64,000 nt of DNA from Marinobacter sp. ATCH36 (GTDB lineage: Bacteria > Pseudomonadota > Gammaproteobacteria > Pseudomonadales > Oleiphilaceae). Of this stretch, positions 48,340-57,306 are shown one piece after another. The stretch spans positions 150,232-214,231 of the forward strand of contig NZ_JAMJPL010000007.1 of the NCBI RefSeq assembly GCF_023555055.1. Direction: 5' to 3'. The number at the start of each line of letters is the position of its first letter. Within the stretch, counting starts at the first letter, position 1. The notes under the pieces were generated by a model. It did not search any database and was not told where the DNA came from. It saw only the letters and a program-made list of their open reading frames with translations. Position numbers and translations under genes: made by a program.

Positions 48340-49435
48340 GATCGGCCTCCACTAGCCGCTCGTCGACATACACTTTCAGCCAGGGATCCGGAAACCCGAT
48401 ACTGGCAGCGTCATTGGGAACTGGCTGATCTTCCGGAATGCGGACTTTTACAGTGACAGGACCAAACTCAACGTCGACCATCTGGTAGGTACCCAGATCC
48501 TCAACACCGGTGACTGTCACCTCATAACGCTGCTCTCCGGTGTCCGTCCCCAACGTCACGAACTCCGGACGAATACCCAGCCTGATATTGTCGGAGCCAC
48601 TGCGGCGGACCTTGTCGAGAATCTGTTCGTTGACCGGTATGGCTTTGCCATTAAACATCAGCCCCTCATCGGTCAACCTGGGTTCGAAGAAGTTCATCCC
48701 CGGACTGCCGATGAAGTATCCGACAAAGGTGTGGGCCGGCCGCTCGAACAATTCCTGAGGTGTACCGAACTGAACAATCTGCCCTTCGTACATCAGTGCG
48801 ATCTTATCGGCGAATGTTGAGGCTTCCAGCTGGTCATGGGTCACGTAGACCATGGTGATATCAAAGCGCTCATGGATCTGTTTGAGCTTGCGCCGCAGGC
48901 GCCACTTCAACTGAGGATCAATAACGGTCAGCGGCTCATCAAACAGGATTGCGGTTACATCCTCACGGACCAGCCCCCGACCCATCGAAACCTTCTGCTT
49001 CTGGTCCGCACTGAGGTTCTTGGCCTTGCGTTTCAGCTCGCCGGACAACTCCAGAACGTCAGCCACCTCATGGACTTTTTCACGGATCCAGTCTTCCGAG
49101 AAACCACCCTGATTGCGAAGCGGGAAAGCGAGGTTGTCGTACACCGTCATGGTGTCGTAGATCACCGGAAACTGGAAAACCTGCGCAATGTTGCGCTTTT
49201 CAGGCGGCAGTTCGTTCATCCGTTTGCCGTCGAATAGCACATCACCTTCTGAAGGCGTTACCAGCCCGGAAATAATGTTCAGCAGCGTGGACTTACCACA
49301 ACCGGATGGTCCCAGCAGCGCATAGGCTCCTCCCTGCGCCCAGACGTGTTCCATCTTGCGAATCGCATAGTCTTCCGGGCCCGCTGGTTTTTTGCTGTAA
49401 GAGTGAGCCAATGTTTTTAACGTTATTTCTGCCAT
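48332..49435 (-). CDS. glpT: Glycerol ABC transporter ATPase GlpT
   Basis: A 367-residue ATPase with an extra C-terminal OB-fold-like regulatory domain, as in MalK. Walker A is GPSGCGKST (residues 42-50), Walker B ends FDEP (Asp166, Glu167), and the H-loop histidine His200 is present in VYVTHDQLEAS. The signature motif is LSADQ (residues 141-145), not the canonical LSGGQ. The start at 49435 follows the glpS stop by one base; a frame open further upstream overlaps glpS and was left out. The name follows the Rhizobium operon and is unrelated to the G3P antiporter GlpT of E. coli. Confidence 0.88.
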   Translation of the reverse strand: MAEITLKTLAHSYSKKPAGPEDYAIRKMEHVWAQGGAYALLGPSGCGKSTLLNIISGLVTPSEGDVLFDGKRMNELPPEKRNIAQVFQFPVIYDTMTVYDNLAFPLRNQGGFSEDWIREKVHEVADVLELSGELKRKAKNLSADQKQKVSMGRGLVREDVTAILFDEPLTVIDPQLKWRLRRKLKQIHERFDITMVYVTHDQLEASTFADKIALMYEGQIVQFGTPQELFERPAHTFVGYFIGSPGMNFFEPRLTDEGLMFNGKAIPVNEQILDKVRRSGSDNIRLGIRPEFVTLGTDTGEQRYEVTVTGVEDLGTYQMVDVEFGPVTVKVRIPEDQPVPNDAASIGFPDPWLKVYVDERLVEADHE

Positions 49436-49436
49436 G

Positions 49437-50525
49437 TCAGAGCCCCTCCGCCCGGCCGGGCACAAGAATAGTTCTGCCATCGGGCGCAAATGCATAGAGT
49501 TTGTGGGTAGGGAAAAACACCGTGATCTGCTCGTCTGGCCGGTACTGATAGATACCCTGTAAATGCAGAACCAGCTCGTAGGATTCACTATGCACGTGGA
49601 GAAAAGTCTCCGAGCCACTGATTTCGGCGAGATCGACAGTCACCATTATTTCCAGATCATCATCGGCATGGGGCGCCAGACCGATGTGCGAGGGACGAAC
49701 ACCGAATTTGTAATTGCCAGGTTCGAGAGAGGCCAGGTCCGAATTAAGCCGGAAGTGCACCTGCTCATCAAAGGTCACTTCATTCTCTGTGACTCGACCC
49801 GGCACGATGTTGATAGGCGGTTCGGAAAATATTTCCGCAGTCTCGATATCCTGCGGCCGATGATAGACGGTGGGAGTAGGCCCCTTCTGAAGCAGCCTGC
49901 CTTCGTGCAACACCGCAGTTTCGCCCCCCAGCGCCAGCGCTTCCTGAGCCTCGGTGGTGGCGTAAACCGCGATGCAGTTGCGAGCCTCAAACAGATCTTT
50001 CAGTTCGCTGCGCAGGGCTTCTCTCAGCTTGTAATCCAGGTTGACAAGGGGCTCGTCAAAAAGCACCACGTCTGCATCCTTTACCAGTGCCCTGGCCATG
50101 GAGACCCGCTGCTGCTGGCCGCCGGATAGCTCGAGAGGCAGGCGATCCAGAAGATTATCAATCTTCAACAGCTCGGCGGTTTCCCGAACACGCCTGTCGA
50201 TCTCTTTCTGACTCTTCTTTGCCAGCTTGAGGGGCGAGGCAATGTTTTCGAACACGCTCATGGTGGGGTAATTGATGAACTGCTGGTAAACCATGGAGAT
50301 GTTTCGCTTCTGGACAGCAACACCAGTCACGTCAACATCGTTCATCAGAATATTACCGCTAGACGGCCGGTCCAGGCCCGCCATTATGCGCATCAGAGAC
50401 GTCTTGCCGGCAAGCGTCCGGCCCAGGAGGACATTAAAGGAACCTGGCTCCAGCGTCATGGTGACGTCCGATATCCAGGTTTCTCCGTCCACAACGCGCG
50501 ATACATTCTGCAGCGTTAGAGACAT
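49437..50525 (-). CDS. glpS: Glycerol ABC transporter ATPase GlpS
   Basis: A 362-residue ATPase partner of GlpT. Walker A is GRTLAGKT (residues 35-42), the signature motif is a good LSGGQ (residues 133-137), and Walker B ends FDEP (Asp157, Glu158). The H-loop residue, normally histidine in VTHD, is replaced: the segment reads YATTEAQEAL with Thr191 at the H position. The defects of GlpS and GlpT are complementary. It begins the glpSTPQUV run, 245 bases after glpK. Confidence 0.88.
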   Translation of the reverse strand: MSLTLQNVSRVVDGETWISDVTMTLEPGSFNVLLGRTLAGKTSLMRIMAGLDRPSSGNILMNDVDVTGVAVQKRNISMVYQQFINYPTMSVFENIASPLKLAKKSQKEIDRRVRETAELLKIDNLLDRLPLELSGGQQQRVSMARALVKDADVVLFDEPLVNLDYKLREALRSELKDLFEARNCIAVYATTEAQEALALGGETAVLHEGRLLQKGPTPTVYHRPQDIETAEIFSEPPINIVPGRVTENEVTFDEQVHFRLNSDLASLEPGNYKFGVRPSHIGLAPHADDDLEIMVTVDLAEISGSETFLHVHSESYELVLHLQGIYQYRPDEQITVFFPTHKLYAFAPDGRTILVPGRAEGL

Positions 50526-50701
50526 GCTTTTTCCCTTTCGGTTGTTGTTTTGGCTTCAAGTAAGTCTACAAGAGCTATGCTAAAACGAAAAGATTCGAAA
50601 ATATTTTTTTCATATTCCTGTCATCAAAGGCTCTGACAAAGGATTTTCGTTTCAATCACTAGAAGCTAAGGTATTCATACTGATCAAAAATACTCTTGGT
50701 G

Positions 50702-50713
50702 TTCGAAAACAAA
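50702..50713. promoter_or_regulatory. Candidate GlpR operator upstream of glpS
   Basis: TTCG-AAAA-CAAA matches seven of eight positions of the TTCG-N4-CGAA core. It lies 177 bases upstream of the glpS start, in the AT-rich gap after glpK. A weaker half-site with CGAA is at 50749-50752. Confidence 0.4.
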
Positions 50714-50770
50714 TTTTTTCACTGGACAGGTCACGATCCTCTCCATAACGAACAGACACAAAAGCGCTAA

Positions 50771-52267
50771 TCACGTGGGGTTTTCGGGACTGCTCTGCAG
50801 TTTCGCCACGGCGGAATACCAGCCAGCATAAAGCTTGTCCCGCTTTTCTTTGCTCATCTCCGGCTCAAAACGCCGATCACACTGCCACGCGTTCTGAAGC
50901 GCCTCCAGAGATTTATAGACCCCGGCTTGAAGTCCGGCCAGGTAAGCCGCACCCAAAGCTGTCGTTTCCACCATTCTGGGTCGATCTACCGTGGCTCCAA
51001 GAATGTCAGCCAGAAACTGCAGCACCCAGTTATTAGCTACCATGCCGCCATCAACCCGCAGCGCAATCGGGCGCAAACCATCCTTCTGCATTGCCTTCTG
51101 AAGGTCCTTGGTCTGGTAACACACTGATTGCAGACCCGCAGTGACAATCTCTTTTATGCCGGTATCCCGGGTTAATCCGAAAATGGCGCCACGGGCGTTG
51201 GGATCCCAGTAAGGCGCGCCCAGCCCGGTAAAGGCTGGCACCAGATATACCCCGTGATCGACCGGCGTACCTTCTGCAAGGGGCTCGGTTTCACAGGCGC
51301 TCCTGATAAGCTGCAGACCATCTCTCAACCATTGAACGGCTGCACCAGCGATAAAGATACTGCCCTCCAACGCATACACCGGCTTGCCATTGAGACGGTA
51401 AGCGATTGTGGTCAGCAGCCGGTGCTCCGAAGTCAAAGCCTGATCGCCGGTATTCAGCATCAGGAAGCAACCGGTTCCATAGGTGCTTTTTGCCATACCG
51501 GTTTCAAAACATGTCTGCCCGAACAGTGCCGCCTGCTGGTCGCCAGCCATACCCATTACGAACGCACCATCAAGGCGTCCGTTGCCGACGATCTGACCAA
51601 AGTCCGCTGCGGAATCCATAACCTCCGGCAACAGGGAGTCCGGAATGCCGAAAAGGTCCAGCAGTTCCTGATCCCACTGCTGCTCATGAATATTGAACAG
51701 CATGGTGCGGCTGGCGTTCGTAGCATCGGTACGATGAATTCTGCCGCCTGTCAGACGCCAGAGCAGGAAGCTGTCAATGGTACCGAACGCAAGCTCACCT
51801 TTCTGAGCCCGCTGCCTGGCACCCGGCACATGATCCAGCACCCAACGAATTTTCGTGGCTGAAAAATAGGGGTCTATCAGCAGTCCCGTCTTGCTGTTCA
51901 CAGACGGTTCCAGGCTCTGTTTTTTGAGCACTTCACACCACTCAGCGGTTCGCCGGTCCTGCCAGACGATGGCGGGATAGACGGCCTCCCCGGTGGCCCT
52001 GTCCCAGAGCACGGTGGTTTCCCTCTGGTTGGTTATACCAACCGCAACAACCTCGTCGTTTTTGCCGCACCCCTTTTCCATCACGTTGTCACAGGTTTCA
52101 CGCACCGTGCGCCAGATATCCTCGGGGTTATGCTCAACCCAACCACTGGCGGGAAAATGCTGGGTAAATTCCTGTTGGCTTGACGCATGTATGTTGCCAT
52201 CCAGGTTGAACAGAATGGCTCGGGAGCTGGTGGTTCCCTGGTCGATCGACAAAATGTATTGAGTCAT
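50771..52267 (-). CDS. glpK: Glycerol kinase
   Basis: A 498-residue FGGY kinase (E. coli 502). The N-terminal ATPase-fold signature [14 protein letters not shown] is present, along with the FGGY signature region around [24 protein letters not shown] and the KST-G-TG-C-F loop near residue 260. It phosphorylates glycerol to glycerol 3-phosphate. It is divergent from glpR, with a 204-base regulatory gap between them, and is upstream of the glpSTPQUV run on the same strand. Confidence 0.95.
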   Translation of the reverse strand: MTQYILSIDQGTTSSRAILFNLDGNIHASSQQEFTQHFPASGWVEHNPEDIWRTVRETCDNVMEKGCGKNDEVVAVGITNQRETTVLWDRATGEAVYPAIVWQDRRTAEWCEVLKKQSLEPSVNSKTGLLIDPYFSATKIRWVLDHVPGARQRAQKGELAFGTIDSFLLWRLTGGRIHRTDATNASRTMLFNIHEQQWDQELLDLFGIPDSLLPEVMDSAADFGQIVGNGRLDGAFVMGMAGDQQAALFGQTCFETGMAKSTYGTGCFLMLNTGDQALTSEHRLLTTIAYRLNGKPVYALEGSIFIAGAAVQWLRDGLQLIRSACETEPLAEGTPVDHGVYLVPAFTGLGAPYWDPNARGAIFGLTRDTGIKEIVTAGLQSVCYQTKDLQKAMQKDGLRPIALRVDGGMVANNWVLQFLADILGATVDRPRMVETTALGAAYLAGLQAGVYKSLEALQNAWQCDRRFEPEMSKEKRDKLYAGWYSAVAKLQSSPENPT

Positions 52268-52335
52268 GGTTGTTTTGCCTCAGGTGTTCTTATTTTTTCG
52301 TATTTTTACCTTTTTGAAAACAAAAGCCAACCCTT

Positions 52336-52359
52336 TTCGGCCTTCAGAAAAAGGCCGAA
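52336..52359. other. Stem-loop between glpK and glpR
   Basis: TTCGGCCTT and AAGGCCGAA form a perfect 9-base stem with a 6-base loop, in the gap between divergent glpK and glpR. The outer TTCG and CGAA ends repeat the halves of the GlpR operator, with a longer spacer. Confidence 0.45.
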
Positions 52360-52435
52360 CGCTACAACTCCCTAAAAAGGCTGCACAAAGATATAAAACA
52401 CTCTAAAATGAACGCGGATACAGAAGGCGATTTCG

Positions 52436-52447
52436 TTCGATACTGAA
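52436..52447. promoter_or_regulatory. Candidate GlpR operator upstream of glpR
   Basis: TTCG-ATAC-TGAA matches seven of eight core positions of the GlpR site. It lies 25 bases upstream of the glpR start, consistent with autoregulation. Confidence 0.4.
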
Positions 52448-52471
52448 AAACGCGGCTCCGGAGGCGATTGA

Positions 52472-53230
52472 ATGGCACAGCGACGCAGGCAGGACCTGAT
52501 TATGGAACTGATCCAGCAAAACGGCTTTGTGACCACAGAACAACTGGTGGACCAGTTCAAAGTCACACCGCAGACCATTCGCCGGGACCTTAACGAACTC
52601 GCCAGCCAGAAAAAACTCCGTCGCCATCACGGTGGCGCGGGCATTGACTCCAGCACCGTCAATACCGCCTACCAGGCCCGCAAGATCATGGATCTGGAAG
52701 CGAAAGAGCGTATTGCCGAAGCCCTGGTGAAGATGATCCCCGACAACTCCTCCATGTTCATCAACATCGGCACCACCACAGAAACCATTGCCAAGGCATT
52801 GCTCGAGAAGAACAACCTTCAGGTGGTGACCAACAATCTTCACGTCGCTTCCATCCTCTCCGCCAAGGAGGATTTCCATATCATTATTGCCGGCGGTGAA
52901 GTCCGGAATCGCGATGGCGGCATTGTAGGCGAAGCCACCCGGGATTTTATCAATCAGTTCAAGATGGACTTCGGCATCATCGGCATCAGTGGCATTCACA
53001 CCGATGGTTCATTGCTCGACTTCGATTACCGGGAAGTCCGTGTCGCCCAGGCCATTATCGAAAATTCCGGGCAGGTTCTGCTCGCCGCCGACCACTCCAA
53101 ATTTGGCCGCAACGCCATGGTACGTCTTGGCAGCATTGCCCAGGCCGACCACGTATTCACCGACGAGACACCTCCCGTGGAAATACGCCAACTGCTGCGT
53201 GAGCACAACGTAGAGCTGCACCTGGTCTGA
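52472..53230 (+). CDS. glpR: DeoR-family glycerol 3-phosphate repressor GlpR
   Basis: A 252-residue DeoR-type repressor, like E. coli GlpR (252). The winged helix-turn-helix is residues 5-60 (IQQNGFVTTEQLVDQFKV, then TPQTIRRDLNELASQKKL). The C-terminal sugar-phosphate-binding domain includes the NIGTTTETIAKAL phosphate-binding loop and GIHTDGSLLDFD. It represses glp genes until glycerol 3-phosphate binds. It is flanked by glpK on one side and glpD on the other. Its start has a strong GGAGG site. Confidence 0.92.
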   Translation: MAQRRRQDLIMELIQQNGFVTTEQLVDQFKVTPQTIRRDLNELASQKKLRRHHGGAGIDSSTVNTAYQARKIMDLEAKERIAEALVKMIPDNSSMFINIGTTTETIAKALLEKNNLQVVTNNLHVASILSAKEDFHIIIAGGEVRNRDGGIVGEATRDFINQFKMDFGIIGISGIHTDGSLLDFDYREVRVAQAIIENSGQVLLAADHSKFGRNAMVRLGSIAQADHVFTDETPPVEIRQLLREHNVELHLV

Positions 53231-53255
53231 CCCTCCCCGTCTGAAGATCCCGCCT

Positions 53256-53280
53256 GCTTGCCAAAAGTGATCTGGCAGGC
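53256..53280 (+). terminator. Weak hairpin after glpR
   Basis: An 8-base-pair stem with one G-U pair and a 9-base loop lies 26 bases after the glpR stop. It has no U-run, so termination strength is uncertain. Confidence 0.35.
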
Positions 53281-53323
53281 CAGCTGATTACTCGCGCACA
53301 CTTTTTCGTTTTTTTTCTGTATT

Positions 53324-53335
53324 TTCCTTTACGAA
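53324..53335. promoter_or_regulatory. Candidate GlpR operator upstream of glpD
   Basis: TTCC-TTTA-CGAA matches seven of eight positions of the GlpR core and lies about 97 bases upstream of the glpD start, in an AT-rich stretch. Confidence 0.4.
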
Positions 53336-53431
53336 TATATTTTGCTTTCGCATAATACGGGAATACATTTCAGTAAAACCGGAAAGAACGCCCGGAAGCG
53401 TCCTTTCACAGGCGTCAGGAGATGACACAAG

Positions 53432-54961
53432 ATGGCCGAGGAGAACACTAAATTTGACGTTGTCGTCGTCGGCGGCGGCGTCAACGGAACGGGTATCGCC
53501 ATGGATGCTGCGGGCCGGGGTCTTAAAGTGTTGCTGTGCGAAATGAACGACCTTGCGTCAGCGACTTCCTCGAATAGCAGCAAACTGATCCATGGTGGAC
53601 TGCGATACCTCGAGCACTATGAGTTCAGGCTGGTTCGTGAAGCCTTGGCAGAAAGGGAATCATTATTGCGGAACTCGCCCCACATCATGTGGCCTATGCG
53701 TTTCCGGCTGCCTCATCGCCCTCACCTGCGCCCGGCCTGGATGATCAGAATGGGACTGTTCCTCTATGACCACCTTGCCAAGCGGGAAGTCTTACCCGGG
53801 TCGCGGTCCATCAAATTTGATGAAAAGGATCCGCTCAAGTCCGACATTACCAGAGGGTTTGAATATTCCGACGGCTGGGTAGATGACGCCCGCCTGGTAG
53901 TACTGACGGCCAAGAAAGCCCAGGAATGCGGCGCCACCATTCTCACCAGAACCAAGTGCATCAACGCTGAACGGGGTGAAAACTCCTGGGATATATCGCT
54001 CCAGGACATGAATGACGACAGCATCCACCATGTGTCAGCGAAAGTCATTATTAACGCTTCAGGCCCCTGGGTAAGCCGTCTGTTCAGTGAAAGCCTTGCC
54101 ATGAAGGCGCCAAAAAACATTCGCATGGTCAAGGGCAGCCACATCGTTGTTCCCCGCCTGAACCGGGAGACAGAAGCCTACATTCTACAGAACGAAGATG
54201 AGCGCATTGTTTTCGTTATCCCCTATGAGGATGAGTTCTCACTGGTCGGCACCACCGATGTGGATTATGAGGGTGACCCGAAGAACGCAAAGATTTCACC
54301 GGAAGAAACCGAGTATCTGCTGGATATCGTCAACTCCCACTTCAAACGACAACTCACAGCAAGTGATGTGGTCTGGTCCTACTCCGGTGTTCGTCCGCTG
54401 ATGGATGACGAAGAAGGCGATGCCAAGAAAGCCTCCCGGGACTACTCATTTGAAGTCAGCAAGGAGAAAGGCAAAGCCCCGGTTATTTCGGTATTCGGCG
54501 GCAAGATCACGACCTACCGCAAGCTGGCGGAAGCCGCCACCGACAAACTGTGCCAGTTTTTCCCACACGCTCAGGGGCCGTGGACCAAAAAAGGCATCCT
54601 GCCTGGCGGTGACTTCGAGAATCACGACACGCTCGAAGCCAGACTTTCAGCGGATTATCCCTGGCTTCCCGAGGCCGTCAGCAGCCGTTATGTCCGTACC
54701 TACGGAACCAACGCCTACTATATTCTGAACGACGCCGAATCGGTTCAAGACCTGGGATACCGGTTTGCCGGAACACTCTATGAGCGGGAAGTCGAATACC
54801 TGATCCAATACGAATGGGCGATGACGTCAGAGGACATTCTCTGGCGCCGAACAAAGCAGGGGCTATACGCCACTGAAGACGATGTTCGCGAGCTCGACAA
54901 ATACCTGTCGGCTCACGAAACGCCGCAACCACAGACTGTTGCTCTCCACCACAGCGCCTGA
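53432..54961 (+). CDS. glpD: Aerobic glycerol-3-phosphate dehydrogenase
   Basis: A 509-residue FAD enzyme (E. coli 501). The dinucleotide-binding motif GGGVNGTGIAMDAAGRGLKV near residue 15 is followed by the SATSSNSSKLIHGGLRYLE segment that binds FAD and substrate. The DAO C-terminal domain is complete. It oxidises glycerol 3-phosphate to DHAP and feeds electrons to quinone at the inner membrane. It is downstream of glpR, with its own promoter region of 200 bases. Confidence 0.95.
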   Translation: MAEENTKFDVVVVGGGVNGTGIAMDAAGRGLKVLLCEMNDLASATSSNSSKLIHGGLRYLEHYEFRLVREALAERESLLRNSPHIMWPMRFRLPHRPHLRPAWMIRMGLFLYDHLAKREVLPGSRSIKFDEKDPLKSDITRGFEYSDGWVDDARLVVLTAKKAQECGATILTRTKCINAERGENSWDISLQDMNDDSIHHVSAKVIINASGPWVSRLFSESLAMKAPKNIRMVKGSHIVVPRLNRETEAYILQNEDERIVFVIPYEDEFSLVGTTDVDYEGDPKNAKISPEETEYLLDIVNSHFKRQLTASDVVWSYSGVRPLMDDEEGDAKKASRDYSFEVSKEKGKAPVISVFGGKITTYRKLAEAATDKLCQFFPHAQGPWTKKGILPGGDFENHDTLEARLSADYPWLPEAVSSRYVRTYGTNAYYILNDAESVQDLGYRFAGTLYEREVEYLIQYEWAMTSEDILWRRTKQGLYATEDDVRELDKYLSAHETPQPQTVALHHSA

Positions 54962-54980
54962 ACCACTCTCTCAGGCATTT

Positions 54981-55007
54981 GCTCCGGCCGGTTTTACCGC
55001 CCGGAGC
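54981..55007. terminator. Bidirectional hairpin between glpD and the porin
   Basis: GCTCCGG and CCGGAGC form the outer stem; CGGT and ACCG pair inside it around a TTT loop, with one C-C mismatch. It lies between convergent glpD and the porin and could end both transcripts. Confidence 0.6.
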
Positions 55008-55018
55008 TTAAATACCTC

Positions 55019-56152
55019 TTAGAAAGTAAGCTGTGAGCCTACAATGAAGGCATCGTATTCGCCCTGGCCACCCTCTGTGCCCAGAGTGGTGTATTCGGCC
55101 ATCAGTGTCAGAGCATCCGTCGCTGCATAGCGGGCAAAGATCATGGTCAGATCTGTGTCGTTATCGCTTGAGTTGATGTCATCCTCACCTTCACCATAAC
55201 TGGCCCCCAGGGTGGTGCGATTGATCTGGTAGGTTGTCTCAACGTACCACTGGCTGGCATCTTCCTCATTCGGGTCGAGCCGCGCTGCAAATACGCCGTT
55301 ACCGGTACCGGACGTCACGGAATAGTTACCCCGCACATTCAGATCACCAAGGGCCACAGAACCGCCAAAATCGATGCCAGACATTGTGTAGTCGTCAAAT
55401 GCCCCTGCCTTGGAGTCTACGTCCTGCGTGAAAGCGCTGGACCAAAGCGAGAACATATCAGTAGTGTAGACCACGTTACCCTCAATACGGGGCATGGAAT
55501 ACTCGGCATCGTCATCCAGGCTCGTAGTGTCATCATCAACTTTCGACGGACTGAAAAGACCCACCTTAAACTGCAATCCGCCGAGGTTGTTGGATGTGTA
55601 CATTACGCGCGGCGTGAAGTTGGCGTAGAAGTAGCCGTTACCGATACGGCCCGCCGTTGCTGCAACCTGGTCGGGACCACCGATAAGGCCAACGCCCAGG
55701 GCACTGCCATTGTCACCGATAGCCGGAACACCGAAGATTCCGAACCCCTTACCGATGTTGACCTGGCCAAAGTCCCCGGCAACTGCAATCTCCGAAACCC
55801 GGCTGCGGAAGTTTGCATTCGCATCACCCGGAGCGATATCCGCGTTCATCTGGAAATGACCAGAAACCTCTAGCCCATTCTGCATCGGAGCATAAATATT
55901 GGTTTGAAGGGTAGCGGGGTTGAAACCCGTAGTAATGGTGAAGGAATCCTCATCAGTCGGATCATCATAATTACCGAGTACGGCAAAGATCGGAATATGA
56001 CCGTTGAAGCCGGCCTTCCAGCCACTGTCGGACTCGAATGTCGCGTCAGCGGAAACCGGCGCGGTGACGGCCCCGGCGATCATCGCAACACTGGCGGCCA
56101 GCGCAGACAGCTTGAAGGATTTAGCATTCGAACATTTTTTGTTTTCGATCAT
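55019..56152 (-). CDS. Porin (Gram-negative trimeric type)
   Basis: A 377-residue outer-membrane protein with a signal peptide (about residues 1-36, ending in PVSADA) and a barrel ending in an aromatic residue (SQLTF). It is rich in Asp and Gly, as halophile porins are. GlpR-like sites upstream and its place beside glpD suggest entry of glycerol or a glycerol ester. The substrate is not proven. AGGAAG precedes the ATG by about 6 bases. Confidence 0.85.
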   Translation of the reverse strand: MIENKKCSNAKSFKLSALAASVAMIAGAVTAPVSADATFESDSGWKAGFNGHIPIFAVLGNYDDPTDEDSFTITTGFNPATLQTNIYAPMQNGLEVSGHFQMNADIAPGDANANFRSRVSEIAVAGDFGQVNIGKGFGIFGVPAIGDNGSALGVGLIGGPDQVAATAGRIGNGYFYANFTPRVMYTSNNLGGLQFKVGLFSPSKVDDDTTSLDDDAEYSMPRIEGNVVYTTDMFSLWSSAFTQDVDSKAGAFDDYTMSGIDFGGSVALGDLNVRGNYSVTSGTGNGVFAARLDPNEEDASQWYVETTYQINRTTLGASYGEGEDDINSSDNDTDLTMIFARYAATDALTLMAEYTTLGTEGGQGEYDAFIVGSQLTF

Positions 56153-56585
56153 GATAGCTTCCTATTATTGTTTGAAATTTTCCGGCCCATCGTTTCTGCC
56201 TCTCGTTGGCAGCTAGATTAATCCTTATTTCAATAGCTTAAGGCGCTTATGCTTTTTGATGGACACTGTCATCCCGAACACTTATTGCGGTCAGCGACCG
56301 TTTTCTGTTTTCGAGACACGACAAATTTAGCGCGGGAGAGAAAGAATGGAAAGTTTTAGAACATATTTTTTTCGAATTCGTTACAAAATTATTGCCCAAA
56401 TTTCGCAGAAAATCTCATATGATATTGTTTTATATCTATTTAACCTTTCACAGAATTTGTGGCATATTTTCGTTGACGAACACATTCGCGAACATTAGGC
56501 TCGTTTATGTAGGTAACCAAACAACAAAAAAAGGTGTCACATGAAGAATTGGCCCGGTTCTCCCAGGCGGGCTTGTGGAGCTCTA
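56153..56585. other. Long leader region upstream of the porin
   Basis: This 433-base stretch is AT-rich and holds GlpR-like sites at 56469-56480 (core match) and 56485-56492 (TTCGCGAA), plus a partial site at 56371-56382. A short frame at 56541-56621 has a modest ribosome binding site but overlaps the UDG end and looks like no known protein. No other gene was seen. Confidence 0.55.
56469..56480. promoter_or_regulatory. Candidate GlpR operator upstream of the porin
   Basis: TTCG-TTGA-CGAA is an exact match to TTCG-N4-CGAA. A second palindrome TTCGCGAA follows four bases later. They lie about 317 bases upstream of the porin start. Confidence 0.55.
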
Positions 56586-57185
56586 TTACTGCCCGAGGAT
56601 ACCCGCGACTCGCTTGCGTAACTCGGGAATCACCTCTTCCTCAAACCAGGGATTGCGCCGCAACCACAGATTATTCCGCGGGCTGGGGTGCGGCAGGGGC
56701 AACATCTCAGGCCAGATTTCCCGCCAGCGCCTCACCCGCTCGGTCACCGGTGCTTTCCCACCAGGCAAATGCCAGGCGTGGGCGTACTGTCCGATGACCA
56801 GCGTCAGCTCAAGGTGTTCCAAACGCTCAAGTAACAGGTCGCGCCAGGCCGGTGCGCATTCCGGTCTTGGCGGCAGGTCACCGGACTTCCCGGTACCGGG
56901 GTAACAGAACCCCATGGGCAGGATAGCCAGCTGCCGCTCGTCATAGAATGTCTCCCTGCTTATACCCATCCAGTCCCGCAGCCGGTCGCCGCTGGGATCG
57001 TTGAATGGCAGGCCGGTCTGATGCACCCGTCGCCCGGGCGCCTGCCCCACCACCAGAATGCGGGCGTAGCGGGAAATCTGGATAACCGGGCGCGGCCCCA
57101 GCGGGAGCTGCGGCTCGCAAATTCTGCATTGGCGGACCTGCGCAACAAGCTCGTCGAAAGGCAATCGGGAATCGGTACTGGTCAT
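56586..57185 (-). CDS. Uracil-DNA glycosylase family protein
   Basis: A 199-residue protein of the UDG superfamily. It has the VVGQAPG segment, followed by HQTGLPFNDPSGDRLRDWMG (glycosylase pocket), and the C-terminal LPHPSPRNNLW segment, where a His-Pro-Ser triplet is the uracil-binding-loop equivalent. The N-terminal CRICEPQ has only two of the four cysteines expected for an iron-sulfur family 4 enzyme, so its class is uncertain. The start at 57185 has AGGAG upstream; a longer frame to 57221 has no such site. Confidence 0.8.
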   Translation of the reverse strand: MTSTDSRLPFDELVAQVRQCRICEPQLPLGPRPVIQISRYARILVVGQAPGRRVHQTGLPFNDPSGDRLRDWMGISRETFYDERQLAILPMGFCYPGTGKSGDLPPRPECAPAWRDLLLERLEHLELTLVIGQYAHAWHLPGGKAPVTERVRRWREIWPEMLPLPHPSPRNNLWLRRNPWFEEEVIPELRKRVAGILGQ

Positions 57186-57306
57186 TTGTGCCAACCACTC
57201 CTGAAGAAAAGGCCATTGCATAAACAGCCGGCTAACGTAACCTTAAAGCCTGTTTCCACTACCCACAAATATGTCATTCCAACCCTGGCGAGAGGGACTG
57301 CCCGTT

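Noticed and set aside
56541..56621. A 26-residue frame with a modest ribosome binding site just after the GlpR-like sites
   Set aside because: It overlaps the end of the UDG gene and has no recognisable sequence, so it is more likely chance. It is kept only as part of the leader-region note.
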